DNA from: Clostridium sp. DL-VIII
GTDB lineage: Bacteria; Bacillota; Clostridia; Clostridiales; Clostridiaceae
Direction: 5' to 3'
DNA length: 64,000 nt
NCBI RefSeq assembly: GCF_000230835.1
Contig: NZ_CM001240.1
Span: forward strand, 4,614,779-4,678,778
Shown here: positions 42,824-51,493 of the stretch, in pieces
How the letters are laid out: each line of letters begins with the position of its first letter
How positions within the stretch are numbered: the first letter of the stretch is position 1
Made by a program: the position numbers and the translations under genes
The notes under the pieces: generated by a model
The model's input: only the letters and a program-made list of their open reading frames with translations
Told to the model about the DNA's origin: nothing
Databases searched by the model: none

Positions 42824-44362
42824 TTATTCTGCTTCAGGCTTTTCTTCTTGCTTCCCTTGCTTTAACAAAAGTGTTGGAATAATTACTATAGCAGTAATTA
42901 TTGAAATAACAAACATGGTATCATTAAGAGCTTGAAGTTCTGCCTTAACTGCAACCTCTCCAAAAATCTTTGTTAAAGCTATCCCCTTTGCATTACTAAC
43001 AGATATCCCGCTTTTAATAAGAACACCCTGAATCATTTTATATAGCTTCATACTATTTTCATTAAACGAAGTTACTTGTGCTGCTAAGTTAGAATAATCA
43101 ATTACATTTCTATGTTGCATAATGCTTGTAATAACTGTAATGCCTATAGATGTTCCTATTTGTTTTACCGTATTCATTAAAGCTGAAGCATCTGCCATTG
43201 CCGCTTTAGGTAATCCGCTAAAACCTATGGCTTGAACTGGTGCCATAAGAAATCCTACTCCAAAACCTCTAATCATTAATAAAATCGTAATAGTTGAATT
43301 TGAAGTATCTAGGGTTATTTTTGACATGCTATAACTATTAAAACCTATTAAAATTAATGCAGCTACAGCAAATATTCTTATATCAATTTTATTTCCAAAC
43401 TTACCATAAACATTCATTGAAATAGCAGTTGCTATGGCTTCAGGGAATAATATAAGCCCTGCACTCAATGAATCAAGTCCTTTAATTTGTTGAAGAAATA
43501 TAGGCATTAAAAACACACCGCCATAAAGGGCTAATATTGCAACGTTCATAATAATATTACTCATGCAAAAAGTATAATTTTTCAAAAGCCTTAAATCAAG
43601 CATAGGTTCTTCAATTAGCAATTCATTCACTATAAACATTATAAGACTATAACATCCAATAATCATAAGCATAATATTTTTAATATCGCTCCAGTCTATG
43701 TCGCTTTGTCCAAGTACGTAAAGAACACATGACATTCCTATACTTGATGTCAAAAATCCAATAATATCAAATTTCTTTGTAGACTTATTCCCTGATTCCT
43801 TAAATATTAAGATAGCCATTATTGTAGCGATTACTCCAATTGGAATATTTATAAAGAAAACAACTCTCCAATTAAAATTTTGAATAATATATCCCCCTAA
43901 TGTTGGTCCTAAGGCTGGAGCTGCCATTACACACATACCCATAAGCCCTATGACAATTCCTATTTCACTTTTATCAAAAGTTGTTATTAATATTGTCATA
44001 CCAAGAGATATAATAAAGGCTCCCCCAATCCCCTGAACTATCCTTGCAACTATTATACTAGTTTCATTCCACGAAATTCCACACATTAATGAACCTAAGG
44101 TAAATAGTATCAATGAAGTAACAAATACTTTTTTCATACCAAATTTATCACCAAAATACCCTGTTGAAGGAATAATAACTCCTAATGTGAGAGTATATGA
44201 ACTAATAACCCATTGTATTTGGTCAATGGATACATTGAAGGTCTGCATCATTTTTGTAATAGAGAGATTAACAACGCTTGTATTCAAACTTGACATAAAT
44301 ACTGCCATAACTACTGCACTCATTATAAGCCATTTAGATGAGCCTTCTTCTTTATTTTCCAT
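42824..44362 (-). CDS. DHA2 family MFS drug exporter (EmrB/QacA type, 14 TM)
   Basis: A 512-residue transporter with about 14 hydrophobic helices. Motifs: TSSLNTSVVNLSI (motif D1 of DHA2), GYFGDKFGMKKVF (motif A), ALGPTLGGYII (motif C), and a GxGxxxAPVQAIGFSGL loop late in the chain. Works with an EmrA/HlyD adaptor to expel drugs or metabolites. ATG at 44362 has AGGTG seven bases before it; a GTG nine bases upstream is less likely. Last gene of marR-hlyD-emrA-emrB, right after the emrA-like gene. Confidence 0.92.
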   Translation of the reverse strand: MENKEEGSSKWLIMSAVVMAVFMSSLNTSVVNLSITKMMQTFNVSIDQIQWVISSYTLTLGVIIPSTGYFGDKFGMKKVFVTSLILFTLGSLMCGISWNETSIIVARIVQGIGGAFIISLGMTILITTFDKSEIGIVIGLMGMCVMAAPALGPTLGGYIIQNFNWRVVFFINIPIGVIATIMAILIFKESGNKSTKKFDIIGFLTSSIGMSCVLYVLGQSDIDWSDIKNIMLMIIGCYSLIMFIVNELLIEEPMLDLRLLKNYTFCMSNIIMNVAILALYGGVFLMPIFLQQIKGLDSLSAGLILFPEAIATAISMNVYGKFGNKIDIRIFAVAALILIGFNSYSMSKITLDTSNSTITILLMIRGFGVGFLMAPVQAIGFSGLPKAAMADASALMNTVKQIGTSIGITVITSIMQHRNVIDYSNLAAQVTSFNENSMKLYKMIQGVLIKSGISVSNAKGIALTKIFGEVAVKAELQALNDTMFVISIITAIVIIPTLLLKQGKQEEKPEAE

Positions 44363-44371
44363 ACTCTTCAC

Positions 44372-45025
44372 CTACTTAACATGAATTTTTATATATGCAT
44401 TTGTACCCGGCAGAATACTCTCATTTATATTTTCAAGTTCAATTTTTACGGGTACTTTTTGAACTACTTTTGTGAAAGTTCCGCTTGAAGAAGATGGGAG
44501 AAGTGAAAATGCCGAGTTTGAAGCTTTTCCTATAGATTCTACTTTCCCTTGAAATGCCTGCCCATCAAATTCATCTATTTTTATATCTACATTTTGCCCT
44601 GGCTTTAATTTTTTTACCTCTGTTTCTTCAATATTTGCTGTAATATAAAGTTTTTGTGGATCAACCATCACTGCTAGTGTAGATCCAGCAGAAGTAAATT
44701 CACCGCTCTCTGCTTCTTTTTTTATGACCAAACCACTGATTGGTGCTCTAAGCAAAGATTTGTTAACATTTGCATCAGTTATTCCATCGTCATCCATGCG
44801 GCCAACAATTTGATCTTTAGTTAAAGTATCTCCTTCTTCTGCATTAAATTCCAAAAGGTTCCCTGAAACTTGCGGCGTTATATCTATAAAATCACCAGCT
44901 ACCTGCGCATCTTCGGTTGAAACAAAGTATTCATTTTCATACCAATAATAAAGTCCAACTCCGCTAAGTGTTATTAACATAGCAGCAAATATGCACAAAA
45001 TTATTATTTTACGTTTTCCTTTCAT
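44372..45025 (-). CDS. EmrA/HlyD-type membrane fusion protein
   Basis: About 217 residues: N-terminal TM anchor (IIILCIFAAMLITLSGVGLYY), TEDAQVAGDFIDITPQVSGN biotinyl-lipoyl half motif (EmrA-like), second lipoyl half LLRAPISGLVIKKEAESGEF, and a C-terminal beta-barrel with AFQGKVESIGKASNSAFSLL. The hairpin between the two lipoyl halves is almost missing, so it is a short form suited to a single membrane. Directly upstream of the emrB-like gene, the expected partner. Confidence 0.88.
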   Translation of the reverse strand: MKGKRKIIILCIFAAMLITLSGVGLYYWYENEYFVSTEDAQVAGDFIDITPQVSGNLLEFNAEEGDTLTKDQIVGRMDDDGITDANVNKSLLRAPISGLVIKKEAESGEFTSAGSTLAVMVDPQKLYITANIEETEVKKLKPGQNVDIKIDEFDGQAFQGKVESIGKASNSAFSLLPSSSSGTFTKVVQKVPVKIELENINESILPGTNAYIKIHVK

Positions 45026-45040
45026 TGCTATCATCCTCTC

Positions 45041-46027
45041 CTAACCTCTTACACCAACTTCTGCAAACATGCCAGGCTCTAATTGTGAGTTTGGATCTGA
45101 TAAAGTTATTTTTACTAAAACAGTATTACTTTGAGAATTTAACTTCGAATTTATTACTGATATTGTTCCGTCAAATTCTAAATCATCTACTTCTGATACT
45201 TTAATAGTTACAGTTTGTCCTTCTTTTAAATTTTTTGTAATATTTAATGGTACATATGCATTTACACATAAAGCATCAGGATTAGATATTGAAACAAGAG
45301 CTGTACCTGGTGATGCCATTTCTCCTGAATTTATACTTTTCTCAGTAATTTTTCCTGAAATTGGTGCCGTAATATTTTCATTATTTAGTGCTACCTGCGC
45401 GGTATTTAAGGCTGCTTCAGCTTGTTTAACCTGTGCTTTATAAACATCTATACTTGTTTCTGTAGCTCCATTTTTAAGCATATTTAACTGATCCTGTGCT
45501 GATTTTTGTGCTGAATCTGCAGATGTAAGTTGTTGCTGTGCTGAATCTAGCTGCTGATTTGTTCCTGCACCTGAATCAACTAAGGCCTTTGTACGATCAT
45601 AATTCTTTTTGGCAACATTATATGATTCCGTTGCACTATCTAGTGATGCTTGTGCTTGTTCTATCTGTTCAGGTCGTGTGCTATTCATTGCATTAGTTAA
45701 ATTAGCATTTGCAGTATCTACTGCTGCTTGTGCTTGATTTACCTGAGCTTGTAAATCTTGAGTATCTAATTTAATGATAATATCGCCTTTATTCACAATT
45801 GATCCAACATTAACTGATATATCTGAAACTCTAGCTGAAATTTTTGAAGCCACATTGACCTCATCATCAGTTTCAATCCTTCCAGCCATAAGGTATACAG
45901 AATCTTGCTTACTTACATTTTCAACTTGAACAATATTTTCATTCTTATTATTGTTTGAAGAGCAGCTAGTGAGGGTAGATGTTCCTATAAATACTGGTAA
46001 TATAATTAATAGGATATATTTTTTCAT
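45041..46027 (-). CDS. HlyD/RND-type adaptor lipoprotein
   Basis: About 328 residues. Lipoprotein signal with lipobox LTSC (CSSNNN follows), lipoyl half 1 (VNVGSIVNKGDIIIKLDTQD), a long coiled-coil hairpin (QAAVDTANANLTNAMNSTRP to QDQLNMLKNG, heptad-like, rich in Q, A, D, S), lipoyl half 2 (ITAPISGKITEKSINSGEMA), then a beta-barrel domain (LKEGQTVTIKVSEVDDLEFD). This is the larger of two adaptors in the operon; why one EmrB-type pump needs both is not clear. Start at 46027 follows AAAGGAG. Located in the envelope. Confidence 0.9.
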   Translation of the reverse strand: MKKYILLIILPVFIGTSTLTSCSSNNNKNENIVQVENVSKQDSVYLMAGRIETDDEVNVASKISARVSDISVNVGSIVNKGDIIIKLDTQDLQAQVNQAQAAVDTANANLTNAMNSTRPEQIEQAQASLDSATESYNVAKKNYDRTKALVDSGAGTNQQLDSAQQQLTSADSAQKSAQDQLNMLKNGATETSIDVYKAQVKQAEAALNTAQVALNNENITAPISGKITEKSINSGEMASPGTALVSISNPDALCVNAYVPLNITKNLKEGQTVTIKVSEVDDLEFDGTISVINSKLNSQSNTVLVKITLSDPNSQLEPGMFAEVGVRG

Positions 46028-46053
46028 AATCACTTACTCCTTTAATTATTTAT

Positions 46054-46545
46054 TTACAAAAAATCATTATTTTTTACTTCCAATTTAGAATTTTCATCTT
46101 TAAGCTTAGGTAATATTTCATTTAAAGTTACTATCGCATTTTTAAATGCTTCTAAATCATCTGGATTTAATTTGCTAAAAGTATCGCTAAATGAATTCTT
46201 ATATTTTTCTATGTTAACTTTTACGTATTCCCTACCTTTTTCATTTAGCTTGATTAAAAAAACTCTTCTATCTTTTTCTGAGCTTACACGTTCTACAAAT
46301 CCAAGTCTTTCAAGCTTATCTACTAAAACAGTAATATTCTGCTTTGTAACCTGTAGTTTATTTCCCAGCTCACTCATTGATAGTTCTCCTCCCATTAATC
46401 CGTGAAGAATCAATATGTGAGATCTAACCAATCCTTCTTCACCTTCTTTTAAAAGTTTATCCATCTTGCCATATAAAATATCCTTAAAATTATGAGCTGT
46501 ATGAGCTGTATCTCTCATTAAATTTTCTATCTCTTCGTTTATCAT
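46054..46545 (-). CDS. MarR family repressor of the efflux operon
   Basis: A 163-residue winged-helix protein: LQVTKQNITVLVDKLERLGF as recognition helix, SSEKDRRVFLIKLNEKG wing with the DRR motif, and a helical C-terminal dimer part. RBS AAGGAG. First gene of the efflux operon, with a 7-bp inverted repeat 49 bases upstream of the start codon. Typical local repressor of a multidrug pump, released by the pump's substrates. Confidence 0.9.
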   Translation of the reverse strand: MINEEIENLMRDTAHTAHNFKDILYGKMDKLLKEGEEGLVRSHILILHGLMGGELSMSELGNKLQVTKQNITVLVDKLERLGFVERVSSEKDRRVFLIKLNEKGREYVKVNIEKYKNSFSDTFSKLNPDDLEAFKNAIVTLNEILPKLKDENSKLEVKNNDFL

Positions 46546-46593
46546 AATAAATCTCCTTCTGTTAAGTTAAACATCTGATATTAAACCGTTGGA

Positions 46594-46611
46594 TAGTCAA
46601 CTGATTGACTA
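46594..46611. promoter_or_regulatory. Operator-like inverted repeat before the MarR-efflux operon
   Basis: TAGTCAA (46594-46600) and TTGACTA (46605-46611), perfect 7-bp arms, 4-base centre. The right arm contains TTGACT and may overlap a -35 on the minus strand. Confidence 0.6.
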
Positions 46612-46885
46612 ATTGAATAATATCATAGTTTTTTTCCATAATCAAGTATTTTTAAAATAATATGGTTTTGATCAAGCTGAACTAGTTAATGAATTTCCAC
46701 TAAATAAATAATTTTATTATTTTTTATAAACATATTTCACATAAATATATACAAGTAGCTTTAACAACAGTAATTATAAAAAAATAAAAGAAACCCAATC
46801 TTCTTTAATCTATATTGGGTTCCTCTTATTAATTTAGATAAACTATTAAAATTATAATAATTTGAAGCTATAACCTTGTTTTATG
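46612..46885. other. Intergenic region, terminator only
   Basis: AT-rich DNA between the efflux operon promoter and the SdpI-like gene end. Besides the terminator at 46780-46822 nothing is seen. Confidence 0.4.
46780..46822 (-). terminator. Terminator after the SdpR/SdpI-like pair
   Basis: AACCCAAT and ATTGGGTT arms (46792-46799, 46814-46821), then CTTTTATTTTTTT on the minus strand; about 65 bases after the stop codon. Confidence 0.75.
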
Positions 46886-47518
46886 CTATATTCCTCTTTT
46901 ATATAACCAATATGAATAGCCGCAAGGCACTATCACAATAATTAGTATAATAAGCAAAGTCAATGGAATCCCCTTTACCTGTATACAGCCTCCAATTATC
47001 ATAAAAATTCCACCTAATATCCAAAGGTATCCTGCCATATGATGTGTTTTATTCCAATTCACTTCACTATTTAATGTCCATGGCAATCTAATCCCTACAG
47101 TGTAATTTTGCCTGCACTTTGGTAAATAGTTTCCTGTTGCTACAAGAATGACCCCTACAATTCCTAAAGAAATAATTTGAATAGGAATTTTATATCCAAG
47201 CGCAATAAACAAGGTTACAGGTACTAATATAACTGAAAGAATGGGAGCAGACCATTTTCCTAAATATTTCAAGATTTCTGGCGAATTTATTTTTTTCGGA
47301 TCATTATTAAGTTTAAAATGCGTAAAAATATTAATTACTGCCATTAAAACTGGCAACCCAAATGCTCCAACTGCTTTAGGCGCATAATTATTAGGAACTC
47401 CATTATAATTAAAATGAATAGGAACTAATTCATGTAATTTATTATATAACATAACTGAAAGAATCAAAGGTAGAAAACAAATAATAGTTGTAGTCCATAA
47501 AAGTTTATCTTTTTTCAT
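46886..47518 (-). CDS. SdpI-like integral membrane protein (DUF1648 + SdpI domains)
   Basis: A 210-residue protein with six hydrophobic helices. N-terminal DUF1648 part with HELVPIHFNYNGVPNNYAPK (the PxHxNxxGxP signature), C-terminal SdpI part with YTVGIRLPWTLNSEVNWNKT (GIRxPWTL-S-W-KTH signature). In B. subtilis SdpI gives immunity to the SdpC toxin and sequesters the repressor SdpR. Overlaps the ArsR-type gene by 14 bases, as in sdpRI. Start at 47518 follows GGAGG. No SdpABC toxin genes in the window, so it is either an orphan immunity/sensor pair or senses an envelope signal. Confidence 0.88.
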   Translation of the reverse strand: MKKDKLLWTTTIICFLPLILSVMLYNKLHELVPIHFNYNGVPNNYAPKAVGAFGLPVLMAVINIFTHFKLNNDPKKINSPEILKYLGKWSAPILSVILVPVTLFIALGYKIPIQIISLGIVGVILVATGNYLPKCRQNYTVGIRLPWTLNSEVNWNKTHHMAGYLWILGGIFMIIGGCIQVKGIPLTLLIILIIVIVPCGYSYWLYKRGI

Positions 47519-47783
47519 CTTTACTGCCTCCAAATTGTGAAAACCAAAGCATCATTTCTTCAAATACAGATACATTGATTTCGTAATATATAAAATTTTT
47601 ATACTTTGTTTCTAAAATAAGTCCAGCCTTTTTCAATTGAGATAGGTGATATGAAATTGTTGCTCCTGTCATATCGAATTCCTTTGAAATCTCACCTGCT
47701 GATTTTTTCCCGCCTTTGAGCATTACTAAGATTTCTCGTCTGACTGGATCTGATAGTGCTTTAAAGGTTTCTGGAAATCCCAA
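47505..47783 (-). CDS. ArsR family repressor, SdpR-like
   Basis: A 92-residue winged helix: TFKALSDPVRREILVMLKGG, KSAGEISKEFDMTGATISYH (recognition helix), LSQLKKAGLILETKYKNFIY (wing). No metal-binding Cys of ArsR/SmtB type, as in SdpR. Coupled to the SdpI-like gene. Two perfect tandem operators sit directly upstream, so autoregulation is very likely. Confidence 0.9.
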   Translation of the reverse strand: MGFPETFKALSDPVRREILVMLKGGKKSAGEISKEFDMTGATISYHLSQLKKAGLILETKYKNFIYYEINVSVFEEMMLWFSQFGGSKDEKR

Positions 47784-47799
47784 TTTGTCATCTCCTTTT

Positions 47800-47833
47800 A
47801 CATTCTATTTAGAAATATCTCTAAATAGAATGT
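47800..47833. promoter_or_regulatory. SdpR-type operator 1
   Basis: Perfect 14-bp arms ACATTCTATTTAGA (47800-47813) and TCTAAATAGAATGT (47820-47833), 6-base spacer; 17 bases before the repressor start codon. Core TCTATTTAGA-N6-TCTAAATAGA is shared with operator 2. Confidence 0.75.
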
Positions 47834-47856
47834 ATCAAGTTTTCTATAAAAAGTCA

Positions 47857-47888
47857 ATATCTATTTAGATTTCTTTCTAAATAGATAT
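47857..47888. promoter_or_regulatory. SdpR-type operator 2
   Basis: Perfect 13-bp arms ATATCTATTTAGA (47857-47869) and TCTAAATAGATAT (47876-47888), 6-base spacer; centre 56 bases from operator 1. Same core sequence. Confidence 0.75.
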
Positions 47889-47930
47889 CTGTTAAAATAT
47901 TTATCCAAACTCCTAAAACACCCTGAACAT

Positions 47931-47990
47931 AGAAAACAGCCAAGCATATTGACAATTATAATCAATAAGCTCGACTGCTTTTTATATTTT
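47931..47990. terminator. Hairpin after the osmoprotectant operon
   Basis: AACAGCCAAGCATATTG (47936-47952) pairs imperfectly with CAATAAGCTCGACTGCT; T run on the plus-strand side and TGTTTTCT on the minus side. It probably ends the opuC-type operon on the minus strand. Confidence 0.55.
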
Positions 47991-48011
47991 ATATCATGTA
48001 TATTTTTAATT

Positions 48012-48623
48012 CTAACTAATTTTCTTCTCAATAGCATTAAGTATTGTATTTACAACTATTGCCAAACCTGCTGACATCAAAGTTCCCCACAGTATTTTTG
48101 CTGTATTTACTGTTCTAAGTCCATCTAATAGAATACTTCCAATTCCACCAGCATTAATAGATGCTGCAATTGTTGCAATACCTATTGTAGACACTACTGC
48201 AAGATGAATTCCCGTAAAAATTGGTTTAGTAATTAGCGGTAATTTAACTCGAACTAATATTTGACTTTTACTCATTCCCATTCCAGTTGCCGCTTCAATA
48301 ATAGCCGAATCTATATTATTTAATCCATCTAATATGTTTCTCAGTAATATGTACTGATTATAAAGTACTAAAACTATGATTGCAGTAACTTTTCCAAGCC
48401 CTGTTAATGGTACTAAAATTGCAAATAATGCCAAACTAGGTATTGAATATACCATTGCAAATATATTAATCAAAAGCTTGGATGCTATTTTTGAATATAC
48501 TGCCAAAGTTGCCAATAAAGCTGCCAATACAATAGAGATTATTAGAGTAATTAAAACAATCTCTACATGCCCTGCCAAAGCATTTAATAACTTATCAGGA
48601 TATTTTAATAAATAATTAATCAT
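48012..48623 (-). CDS. Osmoprotectant ABC importer, permease (OpuCB/OpuCD type)
   Basis: A 203-residue BPD_transp_1 permease with five TM helices. Seen: HVEIVLITLIISIVLAALLA, the coupling-helix EAA motif EAATGMGMSKSQILVRVKLP, then INAGGIGSILLDGL. Such permeases carry glycine betaine, carnitine or choline with an OpuC-type ATPase and binding protein, here the two genes upstream. RBS GGAGG. Last gene of a four-gene operon. Confidence 0.92.
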   Translation of the reverse strand: MINYLLKYPDKLLNALAGHVEIVLITLIISIVLAALLATLAVYSKIASKLLINIFAMVYSIPSLALFAILVPLTGLGKVTAIIVLVLYNQYILLRNILDGLNNIDSAIIEAATGMGMSKSQILVRVKLPLITKPIFTGIHLAVVSTIGIATIAASINAGGIGSILLDGLRTVNTAKILWGTLMSAGLAIVVNTILNAIEKKIS

Positions 48624-48629
48624 AAGCTT

Positions 48630-49391
48630 TTAATCCTCCAAAAATATTTCCTGTCCTTTTGCGGAATTAATCAAGGACCTAACAAAATCATTTGCTGGAT
48701 TTCTAACAATATTTCTTGGCGTATCAAATTGTTGTATCTTCCCTTTATCCATTATTAACACTCTGGTACCAAGTTTAAATGCTTCATTTATATCATGGGT
48801 TACAAATAAATATGTTTTTTTCGAAGTATTATAAATCTTTAATAATTCATCTTGAAGATTAATTCTATTTATTGCATCAATGGCACCAAAAGGCTCATCG
48901 AGTAACATTACATCGGGATTAACTGCCAATGCCCTTGCAAGTCCCACACGTTGCTGTTGACCTCCTGATAGCTGCGAAGGATATCTATTTTTGAACTCAT
49001 TTGGCTCTAATCCTACAAGTTTAAGAAGTTCATCCACTCTATCATCTATTTTTTCCTTGGACCATTTGAGTATTTTAGGAACAGTTGCAATATTACCTGC
49101 TATAGTCATATGAGGAAATAATCCTACCTGTTGAATTACATAACCTATTTTTCTACGAAACTCTACTGGATCTTTCTTGCTAATATCCTCACCAAAAAAT
49201 TCAATACTTCCTCTAGCTGGATCATACAATCTATTAATCATCTTAAGCAAAGTTGTCTTTCCACAGCCTGAAGAACCTAGAATCGTAATAAATTCTCCAT
49301 GTTCTATTGTCAGACTTACGTCATCAACTGCACTATACGCTGATCCTTTAAATTTTTTATTAACATTTTTAAATTCTATTGCTGTACTCAT
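48630..49391 (-). CDS. Osmoprotectant ABC importer, ATP-binding protein (OpuCA-like, no CBS)
   Basis: A 253-residue ATPase: Walker A GSSGCGKTT near residue 39, Q-loop YVIQQVGLFPH, signature LSGGQQQR near 140, Walker B VMLLDEPFGA near 161, H-loop VTHD. The length ends at the ATPase core plus 20 residues; the tandem CBS domains that sense ionic strength in OpuA/OpuCA are missing, so osmotic gating would have to be elsewhere. RBS AAGGAG. Between the binding-protein gene and a permease gene. Confidence 0.93.
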   Translation of the reverse strand: MSTAIEFKNVNKKFKGSAYSAVDDVSLTIEHGEFITILGSSGCGKTTLLKMINRLYDPARGSIEFFGEDISKKDPVEFRRKIGYVIQQVGLFPHMTIAGNIATVPKILKWSKEKIDDRVDELLKLVGLEPNEFKNRYPSQLSGGQQQRVGLARALAVNPDVMLLDEPFGAIDAINRINLQDELLKIYNTSKKTYLFVTHDINEAFKLGTRVLIMDKGKIQQFDTPRNIVRNPANDFVRSLINSAKGQEIFLED

Positions 49392-49412
49392 TGTGTATCT
49401 CCTTCTACCTTA

Positions 49413-50315
49413 TTATTTAATAGAATCGTAATACGCCTTTGCTACTTCTTCATATTCTTTCTTATCTACATCCACCTCTGCATTTAACTTTGTTACTGTT
49501 TTTGTATCTAAGGTTGCACTAACTTTATTTAAAATATCAGCAATATCTGGATGCGCATCTAATAATGATTTTTTAACTACTGGAGCTAAGTTATATGGCG
49601 GCCATACATGTTTATCATCCTCTAACAAAGTAAATTCCGGTTTTGTTAATTGTCCTTCTGTAGTAGATGCTGGTGCAAGATCAGCTTCATTATTCTCTAA
49701 TACCTGATATTTTAAACCATTATCATATACCTTTGAAGACTTAAAGTTGAATTTTCCATATACCTTTTCTAAACCTGGAATACCATCCTCTCTTTGATCA
49801 AATTCACCTTGTGATGCAAATCTAATTTCGCTTGCATGAACCTGTAAATCAGAAATAGTTTTAATTCCAAGCTTATTTGCCACATCAGTACGGATTACTA
49901 AACCTTGTCCATCATTTGCAGCTGAATAATTAAGCCATTCTAAATTAAATTGTTTCTCATACTCTGATTTTACTGTATCATAAACCTTTTGAGGGTCAGT
50001 AATTAAATCCTTTTTTAAAACTGCCAATAAACCTGTACCAGTATACTCTGGATATAAATCAATCTCACCATTCACAAGTGATGTGTGAATAACTGAGCTT
50101 GCAATATTAGGTACCCTTTCTACCTTATATCCTTTATCTTCAAGAGCTAGTGCATAAATTTCACCTACAATTGAATTCTCTGTAAAATCTTTTGATCCTA
50201 TACGAATTGTATCTTTATCTCCATTTGAACCTTTACTGTTTCCACAAGCTGCAAGACTCCCTAATACAACTGAAATTAATAACGTTCCTATAATTCTCTT
50301 AATTTTTTTATTCAT
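49413..50315 (-). CDS. Osmoprotectant-binding lipoprotein (OpuCC/OpuBC type)
   Basis: A 300-residue lipoprotein with lipobox SLAAC near 24. Mature part opens with DTIRIGSKDFTENSIVGEIY, the OpuAC-type motif, then GEIDLYPEYTGTGLLAVL, where the Tyr residues help build the aromatic cage for a quaternary amine. Two alpha/beta lobes, usual length. Binds glycine betaine, carnitine, choline or a related compound at the membrane face. Part of the permease-binding protein-ATPase-permease operon. Confidence 0.93.
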   Translation of the reverse strand: MNKKIKRIIGTLLISVVLGSLAACGNSKGSNGDKDTIRIGSKDFTENSIVGEIYALALEDKGYKVERVPNIASSVIHTSLVNGEIDLYPEYTGTGLLAVLKKDLITDPQKVYDTVKSEYEKQFNLEWLNYSAANDGQGLVIRTDVANKLGIKTISDLQVHASEIRFASQGEFDQREDGIPGLEKVYGKFNFKSSKVYDNGLKYQVLENNEADLAPASTTEGQLTKPEFTLLEDDKHVWPPYNLAPVVKKSLLDAHPDIADILNKVSATLDTKTVTKLNAEVDVDKKEYEEVAKAYYDSIK

Positions 50316-50432
50316 ATTATCACTCCCCGATTTATATTTATTTTATATATAACATTTTGCTATATTATAAGTCATCTCACTCATTTCATAGATTAAATGC
50401 GTGAGCATCTAATGATTCCAATTATTTTTAAA

Positions 50433-51083
50433 TTACGTATTTAAATTAATATATTTATATCTAATCAAATATTTTTCTAGGCTTAGCATAATTATATTGG
50501 CAAGCATTGAAAGAATTGCTACAGTAACTCCTCCTATAATCAGTAAATCCGCTCTATTAAGTCCAAGTCCCGTAAAAATAATGTTACCAACTCCCCCACC
50601 ACCAATATAAGCAGCAAGTGTTGCACTAGCAATGATCTCAACCATCGCTGTTTTCAGTCCAGTTAGTATAAGAGGGGCTGCTAGTGGTACTCTTACTTTC
50701 CAAAAACTCTGTGCTTTTGACATCCCCATTGCCATTGAAGTCTCTATCATAAATTCAGGAATCGTATTAAAGGCAAGTGCAGTATTTAAAAGTATTGGTG
50801 GTATTCCAAGCAAAACTAGAGCAATTACTGCTGGTTTAATCCCTGTTCCTACAATAGGAATCAGCATAATTAATACAGCTAAGCTGGGCACAATTCTAAG
50901 TGTATTAAACCATGTTGTCACCCATTGATACCATACTTTATTTTTTGTAGATAATATTCCAAAAGGAATTCCAATAATCGCCGCTACCAGTAAAGATAAT
51001 AAACTTATCTCTAAATGCTGGCCTATTGCCTGCAAATAAGTATCCATATTTTTTTGAAAATATTCTAAAATATTTTGCCACAT
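50433..51083 (-). CDS. Osmoprotectant ABC importer, permease (first gene of operon)
   Basis: About 216 residues with five TM helices; HLEISLLSLLVAAIIGIPFG near the start, EAA motif ETSMAMGMSKAQSFWKVRVP, then YIGGGGVGNIIFTGLGL. Paired with the permease at 48012; together they make the membrane channel. ATG at 51083 follows AGGAAG; an in-frame ATG 24 bases upstream has no RBS. 117 bases separate it from the binding-protein gene. Confidence 0.92.
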   Translation of the reverse strand: MWQNILEYFQKNMDTYLQAIGQHLEISLLSLLVAAIIGIPFGILSTKNKVWYQWVTTWFNTLRIVPSLAVLIMLIPIVGTGIKPAVIALVLLGIPPILLNTALAFNTIPEFMIETSMAMGMSKAQSFWKVRVPLAAPLILTGLKTAMVEIIASATLAAYIGGGGVGNIIFTGLGLNRADLLIIGGVTVAILSMLANIIMLSLEKYLIRYKYINLNT

Positions 51084-51107
51084 GTTTTCACTTCCTTTTT
51101 TAATCAC

Positions 51108-51493
51108 ATAATCATTACATTGTTAAAGTATCAGCACTTGATATACAAAATAATATAAAAGTTTCTATTATTAATAGTAAACAAAAGAAACTTAAATAAA
51201 AATCCTGTCTTTGTAAGTATATACTCCATTATCAAAATTATTATTGAAATTATTTAGCAATCTTTATAATTATCCATTTATCTCTAATTATTTCCTTTTT
51301 ATATGGTACTCTTCTTCTATTATTCCAATAATTATAGCATATATTATTGCTTATAGCAAACTTATGTTCTGGGAACATATATTCTTTTTTAAATAAAAAA
51401 ATCCTCATAACTATAGATTATTATCTCCATAGCTATGAGGAAATTTTACTTATTTAGCATTTATTATTTAATGCCATCTCTCAATTTCTCTAC
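51108..51493. other. Intergenic region with opuC promoter and GH81 terminator
   Basis: No gene. The terminator of the glucanase gene is at 51394-51441. The opuC-type promoter should lie between 51090 and 51300; no clear hexamer pair could be fixed. Confidence 0.4.
51394..51441 (-). terminator. Terminator after the GH81 gene
   Basis: TCCTCATAGCTAT and ATAGTTATGAGGA arms (minus strand, one mismatch) around about 14 bases, then TTTTTTTATTT; 50 bases after the stop codon. Confidence 0.8.
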
